DNA of 64,000 bases from Paraphysomonas bandaiensis (GCA_965644295.1 CBFFRP010000445.1:1-64000), one strand, 5' to 3'; positions 1 through 14,289 are shown, counted from the first letter of the stretch. The notes: generated by a model not told the origin, from the sequence alone. Program-made: numbers and translations.

Positions 1-163
1 TACATACATACATACATACATACATACATACATACATACATACATACATACATACATACATACATACATACATACATACATACATACATACATACATACA
101 TACATACATACATACATACATACATACATACATACATACATACATACATACATACATACATAC
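1..163. repeat. (TACA)n tetranucleotide microsatellite
   Basis: Uninterrupted TACA/CATA tetramers run from the left edge to about position 163. The same motif recurs beside and inside many loci of this window. The array continues beyond the window, so its length is unknown. Confidence 0.97.
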
Positions 164-510
164 CTGCGTCGTACCTACATGCATACATACTATACAGACC
201 CATCCGTATACCGGTCAGCTGACCGTATCCAGGTAGTAGATCTCAATACAACCAGTGACGTTCCAACCGTCCTCCTTCTCATCATAGATATTTATGGTCA
301 GCAATCACAGCTCAATGTATACACACACCTTCATACCCATACATACATATACATACATACCATACATACCATACATACCATACATACGTGTATGCACATA
401 CATACACTCTATGCATACATACATACATACATCCTCTCATTAAGATCACAATTCATTCACTCTCATCATCTACACATACATATACATAAACGAATACAAA
501 ACAATCAAAA
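164..510. other. 5' flank of the transcarboxylase gene
   Basis: About 350 bases without a convincing gene. The stretch becomes rich in ACATACAT-type simple sequence from about 320 and ends in an A-rich context just before the ATG at 511. An open frame at 179-514 consists largely of translated CATA repeats and is not called. No TATA-like element could be placed with confidence. Confidence 0.5.
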
Positions 511-3500
511 ATGAAACGTCAAGAATTATTTCAAGAAATTTGTAGTCAAGATTTTCTTCAATTTTCATTCTCTGGACGATCATATCAAGATCAACTTTAT
601 GATTCTATTGCAAAAACAAAACAACTAGCTGGTGTACAAGTGGAATTAATCACAATACAAGGAATACAACAATCAATACAATGTATATGGGTTACACATG
701 TATTTAGTTTTATGGGGGGAAGTTTAGGATGTGCTGAAGGAGAAAAAATTACACGTGCATTTGAATATGCTAAAGATCATCATATGCCTATATGTGTACA
801 ATGTAAAACAGGTGGGGCAAGAATGCAAGAAGGAACATCATCATTAATGCAAATGGCTAAAGTATGTATGTTTAAGGAATAGATATTATGATATATAACA
901 ATATATAGGTATCTGTAGCTGTTGAAGCATTGAAAAGAGAAGGTTTACCTTTTATATCTGTACTTTGTGATCCTACTTATGGGGGGGTGAGTGCTTCTTA
1001 TGCCATGCAAGCTGATGTTCGTATTGGTGTATCCGCTAGTGCACGCATTGGGTTTGCTGGCCCACAGGTCATCCTGAACACTATGTGTGAGGCCAACCAG
1101 GAGCGTTTCGATTCTGAATGCCCTGCTGATTTCCAGTCCGCGTCTTACGTAGCTCAGTACGGACAGCTTGACATGATTATGGAAGACGGGGAGGGTGGCA
1201 AGCCCCCTTCGCAGACTGAGATTGAAGACATGGTGGGACGGATTGCCTCTCTGCTTTGCGCAGGTGCGAAGGAGGTGTCTCCTAGAGATCCACGAGGAGA
1301 TGGTTACGTTCCTCCTTCAGAGGAGGATACTTCCGCTCCATTTAACTACACTCGTTCTCGTATGATCACCCGTCCCCAGACACAGGATATTGTTACCAGC
1401 GTGTTCGATAACTTTGTAGAACTCTATGGCGATGGCAAAGTTGGTCGGGATGCTTGCATCCGGGGCGGGATTGCATCTTTCGAAGGTCTGGGAGACTATC
1501 CTTGCGTTCTTATCGCCACCTTCAAGGGACATACACCCACGGGAATGCAAGACACAAACTATGGAATGGCTTCCCCTCATGGTTATCGGACCGCATTGCG
1601 TTTAATGCAGCTTGCTGAGAGGTTTGGACTTCCTGTGGTTACAATGGTCGACACTGTGGGCGCATGGCCAACATTTGACTGTGAGAGAGACGGCCAAAGC
1701 GAGGCAATCGCATCAAACCTTACAGCTATGGCTGGCCTACGTGTCCCTATTGTGACTCTCCTGGTGGGAGAAGGAGGATCTGGAGGAGCTCTAGGTATAG
1801 GAATGGGAAACTCTATTGGTATGTTGTCCGGAGGATACTTTGGAGTTATCTCTCCAGAGGGCGCTGCCAGCATCCTAGGTCGCTATAAGGACGATGCGCA
1901 CAAGGCGGAGCAGTTCCCTAAAGACTGTCAAGAGTTAGCCGTGGCTCAATGCATCTATGCAAACCAGCTTAAGGATATCGGCGTTGTTGATGAGATAATT
2001 TGGGAGAAATACAGTAAGGATGGCGAAGAAGAGACCCACGAAGCCTTTCCAGTACTCCGCTCCCGCATTAGGGCCTACCTCATTGATACCCTCGCTAACC
2101 TTATGCGAATGTCTCCTGAGGAACTTGTAGCTCAGAGATACAACAAGTTTAGGGCGATGGGTCTCTACGAAGAAATACTCTCCGAGGAGGATAGGAAGGC
2201 GGCAGTCGAGCTTGCATCCAAGCGAAGCGGTGGTGAGGCTGCTGCGGCGAAGAGGAAGGCTGCGAGACTTGGAGCCAACCAGAGCATCGGTGCCAGCAAG
2301 TTGATACAACACATTGCGGAGGAGACAATGGGGGGCACATGGTCTAGATACCGGAAGCTTTGTCCTGCCGATTGCCCAACCGAGGCGCCACATACTCCTG
2401 TCCGTCAGGTTCCAGAGGCTGCCGTTGAGGGTTTCGAGAATGCGAAGAGCGTACTTGACGCCAACGGGCCTGAGGCTCTTGCTGTATGGGCACGCAAGCA
2501 GTCTAAAGTGCTAGTTACTGACACCACAATGAGAGATGCTCACCAGAGCTTGCTCGCCACCAGAGTTCGCACAGAGGACCTCGTGAAGGGTGCGCGCTGC
2601 GCCAGTGACTGCCTCAAGTCTGCTTTTTCTCTGGAGTGCTGGGGTGGGGCTACTTTTGATGTATCCATGAGGTTCAGTATTTCATTTTTGTGACGATAAA
2701 TATCTAACATTACGTCAGATTTCTCGACGAGTGCCCCTGGAAGCGACTACGGGAAATCAGAGCCGCTTGTCCCAATGTATGTCTGCAGATGCTCGTAAGA
2801 GGCTCGAATGCTGTTGGTTATACCTCATATCCGGACAACGTGGTCGCGGAGTTCATCCGCCTGGCGGCAGTGAACGGCATGGATGTATTCCGTATTTTTG
2901 ATTGTTTCAACGATGTGGACAGTATGAAGGTCAGCATCGATGCAGTGCGCGCCGCCAACAAGGTCGCTGAAGTGTGCCTCTGCTACACTGGGAACCTTCT
3001 CACGTCGAAGATATACGACGTGAACTACTACAGGGAGGTCGCGAGACTAGCGGTAGAGGCTGGTGCTCACATCATCGGTATAAGTGCCTGCTACGTAGGT
3101 ATATCTCATCCGTCTGATTTTTTATATTCAGGTATCAAGGATATGGCTGGATTACTTCGTCCCCAGGAGGCAGGTCCCCTGCTTGAAGCAATCCGCTCTG
3201 TAATTCCGGAGACGATGCCGATCCACTTTCATACGCACTCTACATCATCTGGAGCAATAGCTACCTGCATGGAAATGGCTCGACAAGGGTGTGATATTGT
3301 GGATACTTGCACTGCAGCAATGGCTGACGGTACATCTCAGCCATCTATGAATGCCTTCGTGGCCATGATGGAGGGTGCTGACAATGCTACCGGCATGAGC
3401 TACCTCGATCTCGAGGGGTATGACATGTACTGGGCGAGGGTGCGCAGTATGTATAAGCCTTTCGAGAGCGGTATGCTCAGTGGAAGCGCAAGGGTGTATG

Positions 3501-4588
3501 AACACCAAATCCCAGGTGGCCAGTATAGCAACTTATTGGTACAGTGCCACAGCATGGGCCTGTGGGACAGATGGGAGGAGGTATTGGATGCGTACAGAGA
3601 CAGCAACCGGGTGCTAGGTGATATAATCAAGGTTACACCCTCCTCTAAGTGCGTTGGAGACTTAGCGCTGTACCTGGTCACCAGGAATCTTTCAGCTGCC
3701 GACCTGCTAGACACTTCGAAGGCATCCTCTATCGACTTCCCAGAATCTGTTGTCGGCCTTTTGAGAGGCGACCTTGGATTTCCTCATAAGTAAGTGCCTT
3801 AGTGGATATGTCATGCTTAACACGAACTGATATTTTTTGTGTTTAGGGGGTTCCCGGAGTCTGTTGAGAAGGCTGTTTTGAGAGGAGCTCCTAAGAGGAC
3901 TGTGCGTGCTGGAATTACATTGCCCCCTGAAGATCTTGAGGCAAACATTGCAGCTCTCAGCGCTCAATGGGGAGTTCCTATTTCAGAGGAAGAGGGCATG
4001 AGCTCCCTGATGTATCCTAAAGTGTTCTCTGACTACATGAAGAGGCAGCAGAGCAAAGGTGGAGAACTTCTGCGTCATCTTCCATCTCCTGTCTACTTCT
4101 ATGGCATGGTCCCTGGACAGTCGTTCACTATGACTGCCCCCTCTTCCCTTCTCATGACCAAAGAGGGAGAGGCTCCGTTACTACTTCCCAGTGGTGCGGG
4201 GCCGGTGGAGGCCACTGGATACACTCAAGTTTCCATCAAGCTGGAGCGTATTACTCCCCTAAAGGGCGGAATGCGGGATCTAATATTTTCCGTTAATGGC
4301 ATGAAGCAAGTGGCCACTGTCAGAGATACCTCTGGTGCCTTTGTTTTTGATGGGCCAATGGTTAATTCCTCTGACCCCAAACAACTAGGTAGTCCTATGC
4401 CTGGTGTAGTAGAGAAGGTTCTGGTTGAGGCAGGCCAGACTGTGTCTGCTGGAGAAACCCTCTGCACAGTGAGTGCAATGAAGATGGAGGTTAAAGTGAC
4501 AGCACCTTCTGATGGAGTCGTGAGTAGCCTCAGTGTTGAGGTTGGAACCCGTGTTGTGGAAGGTGCTCTTTTGGTGACCATGCAATAG
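511..4588 (+). CDS. fused biotin-dependent transcarboxylase / acyl-CoA carboxyltransferase
   Basis: Four exons (511-861, 909-2671, 2719-3789, 3847-4588) splice in frame to 1308 aa; introns are 47, 47 and 57 nt with GT-AG ends. An AccD/methylmalonyl-CoA-type carboxyltransferase occupies roughly residues 1-540: GGARMQEG at 101-108 and a glycine-rich [11 protein letters not shown] loop near 405-415. It is followed by a pyruvate-carboxylase/oxaloacetate-decarboxylase-type carboxyltransferase with [11 protein letters not shown] near 653-663 and metal-ligand HFHTH near 875. The C-terminus is a biotinyl domain with AMKME, biotin lysine about K1274. No biotin carboxylase domain is present. The order matches the Giardia transcarboxylase described as an acetyl-CoA carboxylase/pyruvate carboxylase fusion. 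It would move a carboxyl group between a keto acid and an acyl-CoA; substrates are inferred. No clear targeting peptide is visible. Confidence 0.93.
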
Positions 4589-5584
4589 CTGTACTGCTCT
4601 ACTAGTGAGTTTTGAGATGTACCAAACATTTTTAATGTTTAAATGCACCACTCAAATTAAAAACATGAGGATTTTTCTGGAATATGATAATATTTGCGCG
4701 TTTGCATTTTTTTTCAAGAACGTCATTGCGTTTATACCCACATACACATGACACACACGAGATTATATAAGTATGACTTTCACTAATGATGATAACTAGG
4801 AGATACATGTAATTGATAGACACACTTAGTAGGTAGTGATTACAATGACAATAAATATACGAGGGGAGAGAGTAGGCGGGGATCAATCCTTTCCCCCCGC
4901 CCTACTCTCTCCCTTCGTATTTTTCGATACCACGCTGTCAATGTAGCGTTCACCAGGGCCTGGTGACAGTTTGGTAATGCCATCCACTATCATATTAGAA
5001 ATTAGAAATGACAAGTGCCTATTGCTAATAATCAGACAGTCACTACGTCACTACAATGCACTACGACTGGTTGGATGTTCATTGAAAAATTTATTGCAAT
5101 AAAAAAATAAGCTGGGAATTTACTCCACTATATAGTTGCAGACTAAGTGCTTACACGTGGAAAACATTAACAATAATTGCAATGACAGCATTTTCGATGA
5201 ATTATTTGTATTGACATCGATTCATAGAATACTACTAACACAGGCGCTCACTGGTGATTCCCAAACGTCAGGTCATTGTTCCTATTCACCTCATAAGCCC
5301 CAAAATACAAAACCTTTATAAAAAATGATTGAGACAGTTATCTTACTTGACTAGTAGTCCTACATAATTACTTCATATTCTAACACACAGCGAATCCTAC
5401 CAGTGAATGCTTTAAATGTAGTGTATCAATGCCTACAGCTTTTCATGCTTCTCCACCCTTTATGCACGTTACCAGCCTGTGAACATTAGCGTCATGTCAC
5501 ATATATCGTAACAAACTACAACAATACACCATTGTACTGATTCCAAAGTGTGCACTTGCAGCAACCACACCACATATATTACCA
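4589..5584. other. intergenic region between convergent genes, with a GA/TC-rich hairpin
   Basis: No gene is visible. At 4861-4917 an imperfect inverted repeat pairs GAGAGAGTAGGCGGGG with a right arm reading CCCCGCCCTACTCTCTC. It leaves a loop of roughly ten bases and one bulged C. It sits between the 3' ends of the transcarboxylase and the Arf gene, so a role in 3'-end formation or insulation is possible but only inferred. A stretch near 4951 resembles the CAGGGCCTGG end of the MITE found at 28522. Confidence 0.6.
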
Positions 5585-7013
<1,429 letters not shown>

Positions 7014-8210
7014 ATGAATTCATCACAATCACCTCCTCCATCCCCCTCAAATCTCCATATAGGAGATACAAGCACACACACACATACACACACACATACA
7101 CATACAGACACTCATCAAACACTCTCATCCACTCAATCAACAAACTTACCACGATATTTAAATAAAACACTTTCATCACTTAGTTCTAATTCACAAAATA
7201 ATGAAACTGAAAGAATTAAACGTTCCTTTCAAACAGGAAATTATTATTCTATTAAGAAACTACCATCAAGATTACAGTGTGGTTTAATAGAAGAATCACG
7301 TAAACATCTTATTGCACAATCATTAGCAATGAAACCACAATATACATATAAAGCAAATACAATTAATCATTATTTTACACCATTATCATATGCACGTACA
7401 GAATATAATAAAATTGCTGAAAATGAACGGGAAGAAGCACAATTTCAACGGTTAACAACATTAAGTTTTTCAAGGAAACCATTTACATATGCATCTTCTC
7501 GTGTTCGTTTGAAGAATGAGGATATCTTCGGTAATGAGGAGTATAAGTATCCAGTATTAGGTCCTGGCCATGGTAAGGTTGATCTCTCAAATTATGTTCG
7601 TAAAGATTTTACGGACGCCGGTAAGATGATTCATGGACCCTTTTTTGTTGTCGGCCGGCGGCGAGGAGAACGGGAGGTGCCCAGGGATCAAGTGGAGATT
7701 TGGTCCAAAGAGATATTCGACCTACTATCTACAGACTGGGGACATCTGCGTTTTAGCATCCGTTTCACTGGAGACGATGAACTTGTGGTTTCGTTTGACA
7801 CAGCCCTGTTGGAGTCGGATGGGCAGATCAAGGACAGAGCTTTGGCTCGTTATATGGGCCATCTCGCACGCCACGGAGTGGCAGCCGAGCGAAGATTGCG
7901 TAAACGTGGCGACCGATGGCGGGTGCTTGAGTGGGAAGATGCGACTCCTGGAGGCTCTGAAGTGAAGCAGGTGCTGGTATTCTCATTTTACGCTCCCTGG
8001 TATACTGCAGGGCATGTGCCAGCTAGAAAAACAGCCGCCACTGCTGAGAGGACCCGCACAAGGAGAACGGCGAGAGCTCAACGAGAAAGCCTATCATCCC
8101 CAGTACTAGTGCCAACTTTATCGTTGTCCCAATCTCAACAGCCTCTTCCTGCCATACCTCAAGGAGACTCTCCGACCACCTCTCAGGAGCCATCCAGTCG
8201 ATCGAAGTAG
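7014..8210 (+). CDS. unrecognised 398-aa protein
   Basis: A single continuous open frame starts at an ATG downstream of CATA/CTCA-rich sequence. I do not recognise the family. The N-terminus (residues 1-60) is low complexity: a Pro/Ser stretch, then a (His-Thr) run encoded by a CA microsatellite at about 7072-7106. Residues about 180-345 look like a folded domain, with GPGHGKVDLSNY, HGPFFVVGRR and a region of alternating hydrophobic and charged residues ending in VFSFYAPW. The C-terminal 60 residues are Arg/Ser/Pro/Gln rich and probably disordered. Base use changes sharply at about 7500: A/T-ending codons before, GC-richer after. An intron removing part of the 5' low-complexity region cannot be excluded. 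Confidence 0.75.
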   Translation: MNSSQSPPPSPSNLHIGDTSTHTHTHTHTHTDTHQTLSSTQSTNLPRYLNKTLSSLSSNSQNNETERIKRSFQTGNYYSIKKLPSRLQCGLIEESRKHLIAQSLAMKPQYTYKANTINHYFTPLSYARTEYNKIAENEREEAQFQRLTTLSFSRKPFTYASSRVRLKNEDIFGNEEYKYPVLGPGHGKVDLSNYVRKDFTDAGKMIHGPFFVVGRRRGEREVPRDQVEIWSKEIFDLLSTDWGHLRFSIRFTGDDELVVSFDTALLESDGQIKDRALARYMGHLARHGVAAERRLRKRGDRWRVLEWEDATPGGSEVKQVLVFSFYAPWYTAGHVPARKTAATAERTRTRRTARAQRESLSSPVLVPTLSLSQSQQPLPAIPQGDSPTTSQEPSSRSK

Positions 8211-8670
8211 CTATCTAATCTGTGCTTTTTGTATGATATCATTATATGTGCGTGTTGATGTTTGGTTTTAGCTCATAGCATCAAGAGTATCTATTATCAG
8301 CTGCGAAGGTATGCTTAAGATGACTGTGTTGTAGATTGGTAGCGGTATGCCTGAAGTAGAACTAATTAATTTTGCGGAATACTTAAATGCCTGACAAGTA
8401 CCATTATAGATTTTGCTTGCGCGTATATCACAGTTACATAATGCATATATTATATATGAAAACGAACAATTGAATTTACTGGTTTCTTGTTGATCTAAAT
8501 AGAAGAACTCTTCCCTTAAGTACGAGAAGCAGAATGTCAGTTATCTCTATACATATTACGGAAAGAATTGAATTTGATGACAGAGTTACATATAACAAGT
8601 TTGAAATGACTCGTCCCTATAAAAATAGGGATTGGCCTCGTCAAAATAGTAAATGACCAATAATTTAGAC
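8211..8670. other. 3' flank of the 7014 gene up to the hAT element
   Basis: AT-rich sequence with no gene visible. It ends in the 8-bp duplication ATTTAGAC (8663-8670) that borders the transposon. Confidence 0.6.
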
Positions 8671-10343
8671 CAGGGATAGGGAACAATATATTGCAATACT
8701 ATTGTTAGGTAGCGTTCCATCAATAGTATTGATGGATTTTTTAAACCGGCCCTACAATACTATTGCAATATATTGCAATATATTGTACAATATATTGCAA
8801 TATATTAGTATGACTAATCAGTAAGTAAACACATCCGTAGTTTTCATTTTTAGTACTTGCCATATTTTATAAGGTCTAAGGTCACTTGATAATCAAACCC
8901 ACTACTCTTAACTAATTAAAAGTTTCCTCATACTCATCCTCTGAGCCATCATCGGTGACATCATCATCACCATATTCATTCAATATTGATTGAAATATGC
9001 TTGCATCCGGCCACAACTGTCGGTTAGCTTTCAGAAACAACAGCATATTAAGTGTAGTAGGATGCATACGTTTGCGCAACACTGATATAATCAGTTTTGC
9101 TGCGCTGAACAGGCGTTCACACGTATTGGAAGTACATACTACATGACTCGTGCACCTGTACTTAGATATTTCAACTTTTCGCTTCTTAAGTTTTTGAGCT
9201 GATTGAAGAATTTTTTCCGCATAGCCAACTTCAGCTTCATCATCCTCTGTATTGTTGCAATAATCACTGTCTGAACGGAGATATATTCTAACAGCATCTT
9301 TCTCAGATCTTGTCAAGTCCAATTCTTCGCCTGCTTGGAGTTTTGCAATTCCATTCTCGAAATTCGGATCATTAACAATGGGACTGTTTTTCTGTAAAGC
9401 AGATAGTGGATACTTTGGCCTAAAGTCCCTCAATAAGCCATCAAATATGTTCCGGCATTCATAAAGATTCACTTGACTTGATCCTCCAGTTTGAAGCAAT
9501 TTCGAGACGCTTTCAAACTTCCTCAGGTCGTCTACAAGGGCGATTATTTCGGTATTCTGTCGAGGAGTAGGAATCATATCAGTAACTGCAAGCGGTAAGT
9601 CTTCAATTTTTAATACATGATCTTTTATACGCATCCACTTTACGAGAACCTGAAACATAGAAGACCATCTTGTGACATTTACCCTTTCTGGTAGCAGACT
9701 GGTTTGGCCACGTAGCAATGCAGCATTCTTAATCTGCTTCAACTTCCCCATTAGTAGGTCTACTTTGCGAATAAGAGGCCTAATGCCTTCGTCAGATCTT
9801 GTCACATCTCCTTGGTTATTCCTCTTCTCTTTGCTGCCAATGAGTTCATTGACAGCGAGATTTAGTCGGTGAGATGCACATCCAACTAGGGGTACACCTA
9901 ATATATATTATAACATTCGACAATTTCACACAAGTAATACGGTGTTACCAGAATCAGTAGCCAATTTTCTGTTTGTAGCATTGTCACTATAGGATATATA
10001 TACTATATTAAGAGAAGTACTGTACATACATGTGGAGAGGTGTAGAGTGCTGTTTGAGCTGGCGATACATAAAAAATAGAAAATAACATCAAAAATAGGC
10101 TTTTTTTCTTATTTTCCGGATATTTGTATACAGAGGCGTATATTTTGCACCATACAGTTGAGGATCTTCTCTTATATGACTATCATAATATTGATTGCAA
10201 TATATTGCAATAGTATTGTGAGCTCTATTAACAGAAACACTATTGATGGAATATTTGACCAGTCCACCAATCAATATATTTTACAATATATTGCAATATA
10301 TTGTACAATATATTGCAATACAATATATTGTTCCCTATCCCTG
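8671..10343 (-). mobile_element. hAT-superfamily DNA transposon, 1673 bp, 5'-truncated
   Basis: The terminal inverted repeats begin CAGGGATAGGGAACAATATA on the left and end in its complement on the right, matching over about 23 bases. Both ends are bordered by a perfect 8-bp target-site duplication, ATTTAGAC, at 8663-8670 and 10344-10351. An 8-bp duplication with CAG-type ends is diagnostic of hAT elements. Subterminal regions are filled with TATTGCAATA-type motifs, which probably serve as transposase binding sites. The interior carries the C-terminal two thirds of a transposase on the minus strand; no BED-finger N-terminal exon is seen in 10000-10340, so this copy is probably non-autonomous. 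Confidence 0.95.
8912..9995 (-). pseudogene. hAT transposase, C-terminal part, N-terminus missing
   Basis: The main exon runs 9897-8912 and joins in phase to an upstream stretch ending at 9949 through a 51-nt GT-AG intron (9898-9948). Across the join the protein reads ATDSG then VPLVGCASHRLNLAVNELIG, the core hAT motif. The C-terminal dimerisation domain is intact, with TSNTCERLFSAAKLI followed by RKRMHPTTLNMLLFLKANRQLW. The N-terminal BED zinc finger and the first part of the catalytic domain are absent, so activity on its own is unlikely. The acidic tail ends DDVTDDGSEDEYEETFN. Confidence 0.9.
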
Positions 10344-10577
10344 ATTTAGACCAATTATGAAAAATAGCGAACATTCGTTTGAAGGTGGAGTATGGCATTG
10401 GTTGCATGGTTCACCATTCACAAAAAAAGAAAATGCAGTTAAGGTCTTGTTTAGGTTACAGCCTTCCAGATAAAACTATAGTATTAGCACAACTACCATC
10501 TCGTGCATTCAAAGATATCACGTCATGACATGAGCGAGGGCACTTCAGAGTGCACAGACACGATCATATTCTTCAGT

Positions 10578-12401
10578 CTAGACGTCGCCAGTAGCCTTCT
10601 TCTTCTTAGACTTCTTCTTCTTCTTGTTCTCCGTGGCGAGAAGTGTCTGAATATCCTCAGGGAGAGTCTTATCCTCACTCACAGCCATACCCTCTGGTAG
10701 ACTCATGCCTGTGTGTAATATATCAGTATAAATGCCGTGTATTAGTGAAAATGAGGCACATCAATACCAGTAATTTTAGTGGTTCCAGAGGGGAGGAGAA
10801 GGACGGTAAATTTCACATGTACTACGTGGTCGTCCGCTCTCTCGTGCAGCACAGGGTAAGGGGCAATGAGCTCGTGCTGGACAAGTTCACGGACACCTAA
10901 CTTAGCCTGTCTCTCATCCTCAAGTGACCTGTACAACAATAAGTTGGACCATATTGCATTACACCACACTGCATACAGTGAAGGACAAAATAATACTAGA
11001 AAATTTCATTAAACGCCGCTACACTAATACCCACCTGAGGGAGAATGGAAGAGTGGGGAATTTCTTTGAAATTTCAGAGAACATGGCGCGGGAAGCCTTC
11101 ATCTTGAGGTTGTAAGTGCGATCGACATTGCGCTTGTACACAGTAGTTCTAGTGTCCTATCAGAATAAAAAATCATTACTGTTTGTCTTTCCTATGTGGG
11201 TCATACATAATAGCAATGTGTATGATACAATAGCGTAGCCCTACCATATCTCTGGGTTTCCCCTCTCCTGTAGACATAGCAACATCAACGGCGTACACTT
11301 CATTCGCCTCAAAAGTGCACTCTTCTGCTTTTTGTTCACCCTCCTCTCTGAGCATAATAACCTGTGTAAATACAATATCAAACCCCATATTGAACATATG
11401 CTAAAAGTAGGTACTTTGGATGCGTCAATGACATATCTCTTCATCTGGTGCATGACTGTGCCAGCAACGGCTTGGACACCGTAAGCATCTCCAACAGCTT
11501 TCACTCCCTCCGACACCTACATATCCATCAAATTAAGTACACTATATTGAATCGAATATATATATATAGACACTTAAAAGTATACTTATGGGAGCAGATC
11601 TTACTACGAACTTTACCTGTTTGTTGGTGTTGCCAGGTGTGATCAATCGAGCAGCAACTTCAGCAGCAATGTATGCAGCATTCAAGCAGTCCGCCTATCC
11701 CAATAACATAACTCTAAGGGATAAATAATCTTTGTCGGAAATATACCTGAGGGCCGGTGACAGTGACAGGAGCATCTCCAGGCACGATGACGGTGTGGGC
11801 TGCCACAGCAATGTAGCCGTCCACGTGGCACCCCAGGTCAATCTTCACGCTGTCACCAGCAGCAAGAACAACCTGTGGAGTATTGTACATGTCATGAGGA
11901 CATTACTTAATAGGCATAGTTTGAATTGCGTACTGGAGTGTCGGACTCAAGGGGGCTGAAGTGGCACAGGCACTCGTTCACAGACAAGCACACTGGGAAT
12001 GCAACACCTTTCTCCACTGGCTTACGTCCTTTCTTTGGACGATAAATTGCATCACATTTCTATCAATATATTAATATATCGAATGTATTGAATAGAATGT
12101 GAGTTACTTACAGTGACAATAGCAGCATCACCGGCCTTGCATATGTCCAGTACGGTCGCACCGGGCACACACTGTATACATACATATGAGTTGATGTATA
12201 AGATATGACAGTATCTCATATACGAGTGTAGAGTAGAGTAGAAGGGAGCTTATCGCTTACCATCGCAATAATTTCAGTCAGTGTGGAGTTGACAATCTTT
12301 GCTGCCTCCTGATACTTGGTAGTGACATCACTGTTAGCTAGAGTAGTATCCTCCTCCTTCTCCTCTTCACCAGAGATCTTCTGATCTTCAAATTCTGACA
12401 T
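10578..12401 (-). CDS. PA2G4: proliferation-associated protein 2G4 / EBP1 homologue
   Basis: Ten minus-strand exons (12401-12261, 12171-12112, 12059-11934, 11872-11747, 11694-11617, 11516-11415, 11361-11245, 11156-11035, 10928-10768, 10708-10578) give exactly 387 aa. The family is a methionine-aminopeptidase fold that has lost peptidase activity; it binds ribosomes and RNA and affects growth control. Visible hallmarks are CHFSPLESD, KIDLGCHVDGYIA, MHQMKRYVIDASK, NEVYAVDVAMSTGEG, TTVYKRN and KFTVLLLPSG. The tail ends in a lysine cluster (KKKKKSKKKK), as in human PA2G4. The first intron (89 nt) is the longest; the others are about 44-70 nt apart from one of 106 nt. The start is the first ATG, downstream of AT microsatellite. 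Confidence 0.97.
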
Positions 12402-13339
12402 TTTATTAAGAATATGTTGTGTATATTGTGATAGAAATGAATGATGAGAGATGTATGTATATATATATATGTGATATAGACCACTAATATATATACCATA
12501 CAATACATACGTATGTACACTACTGCTGTATGTATATGTATATGTATGTACGTATCTATATACTATGAACCATACGATATCTAGAGGGGGGAATATGCCA
12601 ATCAGACAAAAAAATCCCCCTTTTTCGTTATTTTAGAAAGGCAGGGTTTTGGGAAATACAGTATATTCTACCCATTCTTAGCTTAATATTAGACTATTTT
12701 TTGTCCTAAAATCCCGCTATTTGAGAATATATAGTATATTAATTCTTAAAAAACAGTATATAAATAAAAACCTGGGAATTTTTGCCGGGTCGCCCACTAA
12801 AATACTGTGATGACTCGCGATATAACGCGATTAGGGTTCATGAAAGGTTTTCAGCAAAAAAATTAACAGTTTTTATGTGAAAAGTATTAATTGTTTACTA
12901 TAAAAACTCTGAAATTGTCACTCAGATTGGTCGTAGCAGTGCAGTACAGTGCAGTGTGTGTATGATTCCATACATTAACAGACTCTCACATACCTGCATA
13001 TGTATATATATAAATGATTACACATGATAGAGTAAAGTATCTTCTATTAGATGATATCTCACCCATCTTATAAGGCATAGTCTCACAATACAGCATCTCT
13101 ACAGTTCGCTTGTAGTTTGCTTAGTAGTGACTGCTACTCTAGTTTGTACTCTCAGTATTAATATATAGATAGATATATCCTTTAAATCTACAGTTTACTG
13201 ATAAGTTCATTACGGGGGAGTATTAAGATTCATCTAACTATAAGATAGATATCACTAACTGAATTAATGATAGCATCTGTTGAGGATTCATGATCGTCAT
13301 TACAACGATCGTCATTATCAGTTACATATCTAATTATTC
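12402..13339. other. AT-rich intergenic region
   Basis: No gene or recognisable element is visible. It contains TATG/ATAC microsatellite next to the PA2G4 start, A/T-rich non-coding sequence, and an ACGATCGTCATT duplication at about 13290-13320 just before the tandem array. Confidence 0.5.
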
Positions 13340-13852
13340 CATTGCGCGTGATAGTTATGTTCTCCGTATTATTCACTTTCTTATATTACTGTGTTCGTCA
13401 CTTCACATTCTAATAATCACAACATTCTTTGTATTACTACTAAGATTCCGCATATGCAGTAGCAGATACAGCATCTCTGCTATATGCTGCCACAAGAGAT
13501 TCAGTCGCTTTAATGCTTTAATGATCTGTGTCATATATATAAGCTGATAGGATCATATCATATATTAGATATACCAGGGATAGGGAACAATTTATTGTAT
13601 TGCAATATATGATTGGTGGACTGGTCAAATAATCCATCAATATTGTTTGTGTTAAAAGAGCTCACAATACTATTGCAATATATTGCAATCAATGTTATGA
13701 TAGGCATATAAGTGAAGATTCTCAACTGTATGGTGCAAAATATACGCCTACGTATACAAATATCCGGAAAATACATAGGATGATGAAGCTGAAGTTGGCT
13801 ATGCGGAAAAATTCTTCAATCAGCTCAAAATCTTAAGAAACGGAAAGTTGAA

Positions 13853-14288
13853 ATATTTAAGTATATTAAAAGTCTTTTTATTTAGCAATAGGCGTTGAGA
13901 CCTTGCATCAATTAGTGGCTAGAAGAATGCTAGTCATACTAGTTAGACCACTACCCGTAACTAATCAATACAAACTCTTTTATCCTACGAAAGCTGCTTG
14001 TGCGTCGCCGCAAGCACCAAGGTGCAACCACTTCCGTTCTTTTGGTGTGATATGAAATTCGCCTTTATCGTGTGTCCGTGGACTCACCGGCGCTTTTGAT
14101 CTGGGGGTCTTCCTTTGGGATGGGTCTCCATTGGTTTTGGAGGGGGCTCAGCATTTTGAATTAGGGTCCTGAGTGCACCTAGTTCCAGATGTGCGGGTTG
14201 AGAGTGGTGGTATTATCCTACTATTTAACGCTACGGAAGCTGCTTGTGCGTCGCCGCAAGCACCAAGGTGCGACCACTTCCGTTCTTA
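13853..14288. mobile_element. foldback-type fragment nested in the hAT copy
   Basis: Begins with the TTAGCAATAGGCGTT motif seen at both ends of the element at 26781-27883. It contains two direct copies (about 13993 and 14235) of the block GCTGCTTGTGCGTCGCCGCA. The break in the hAT reading frame falls exactly at its borders. Confidence 0.8.
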
Positions 14289-14289
14289 A

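Noticed and set aside
1317-2393. Minus-strand frames inside the transcarboxylase gene
   Set aside because: Shadows of a strongly supported coding exon on the plus strand.
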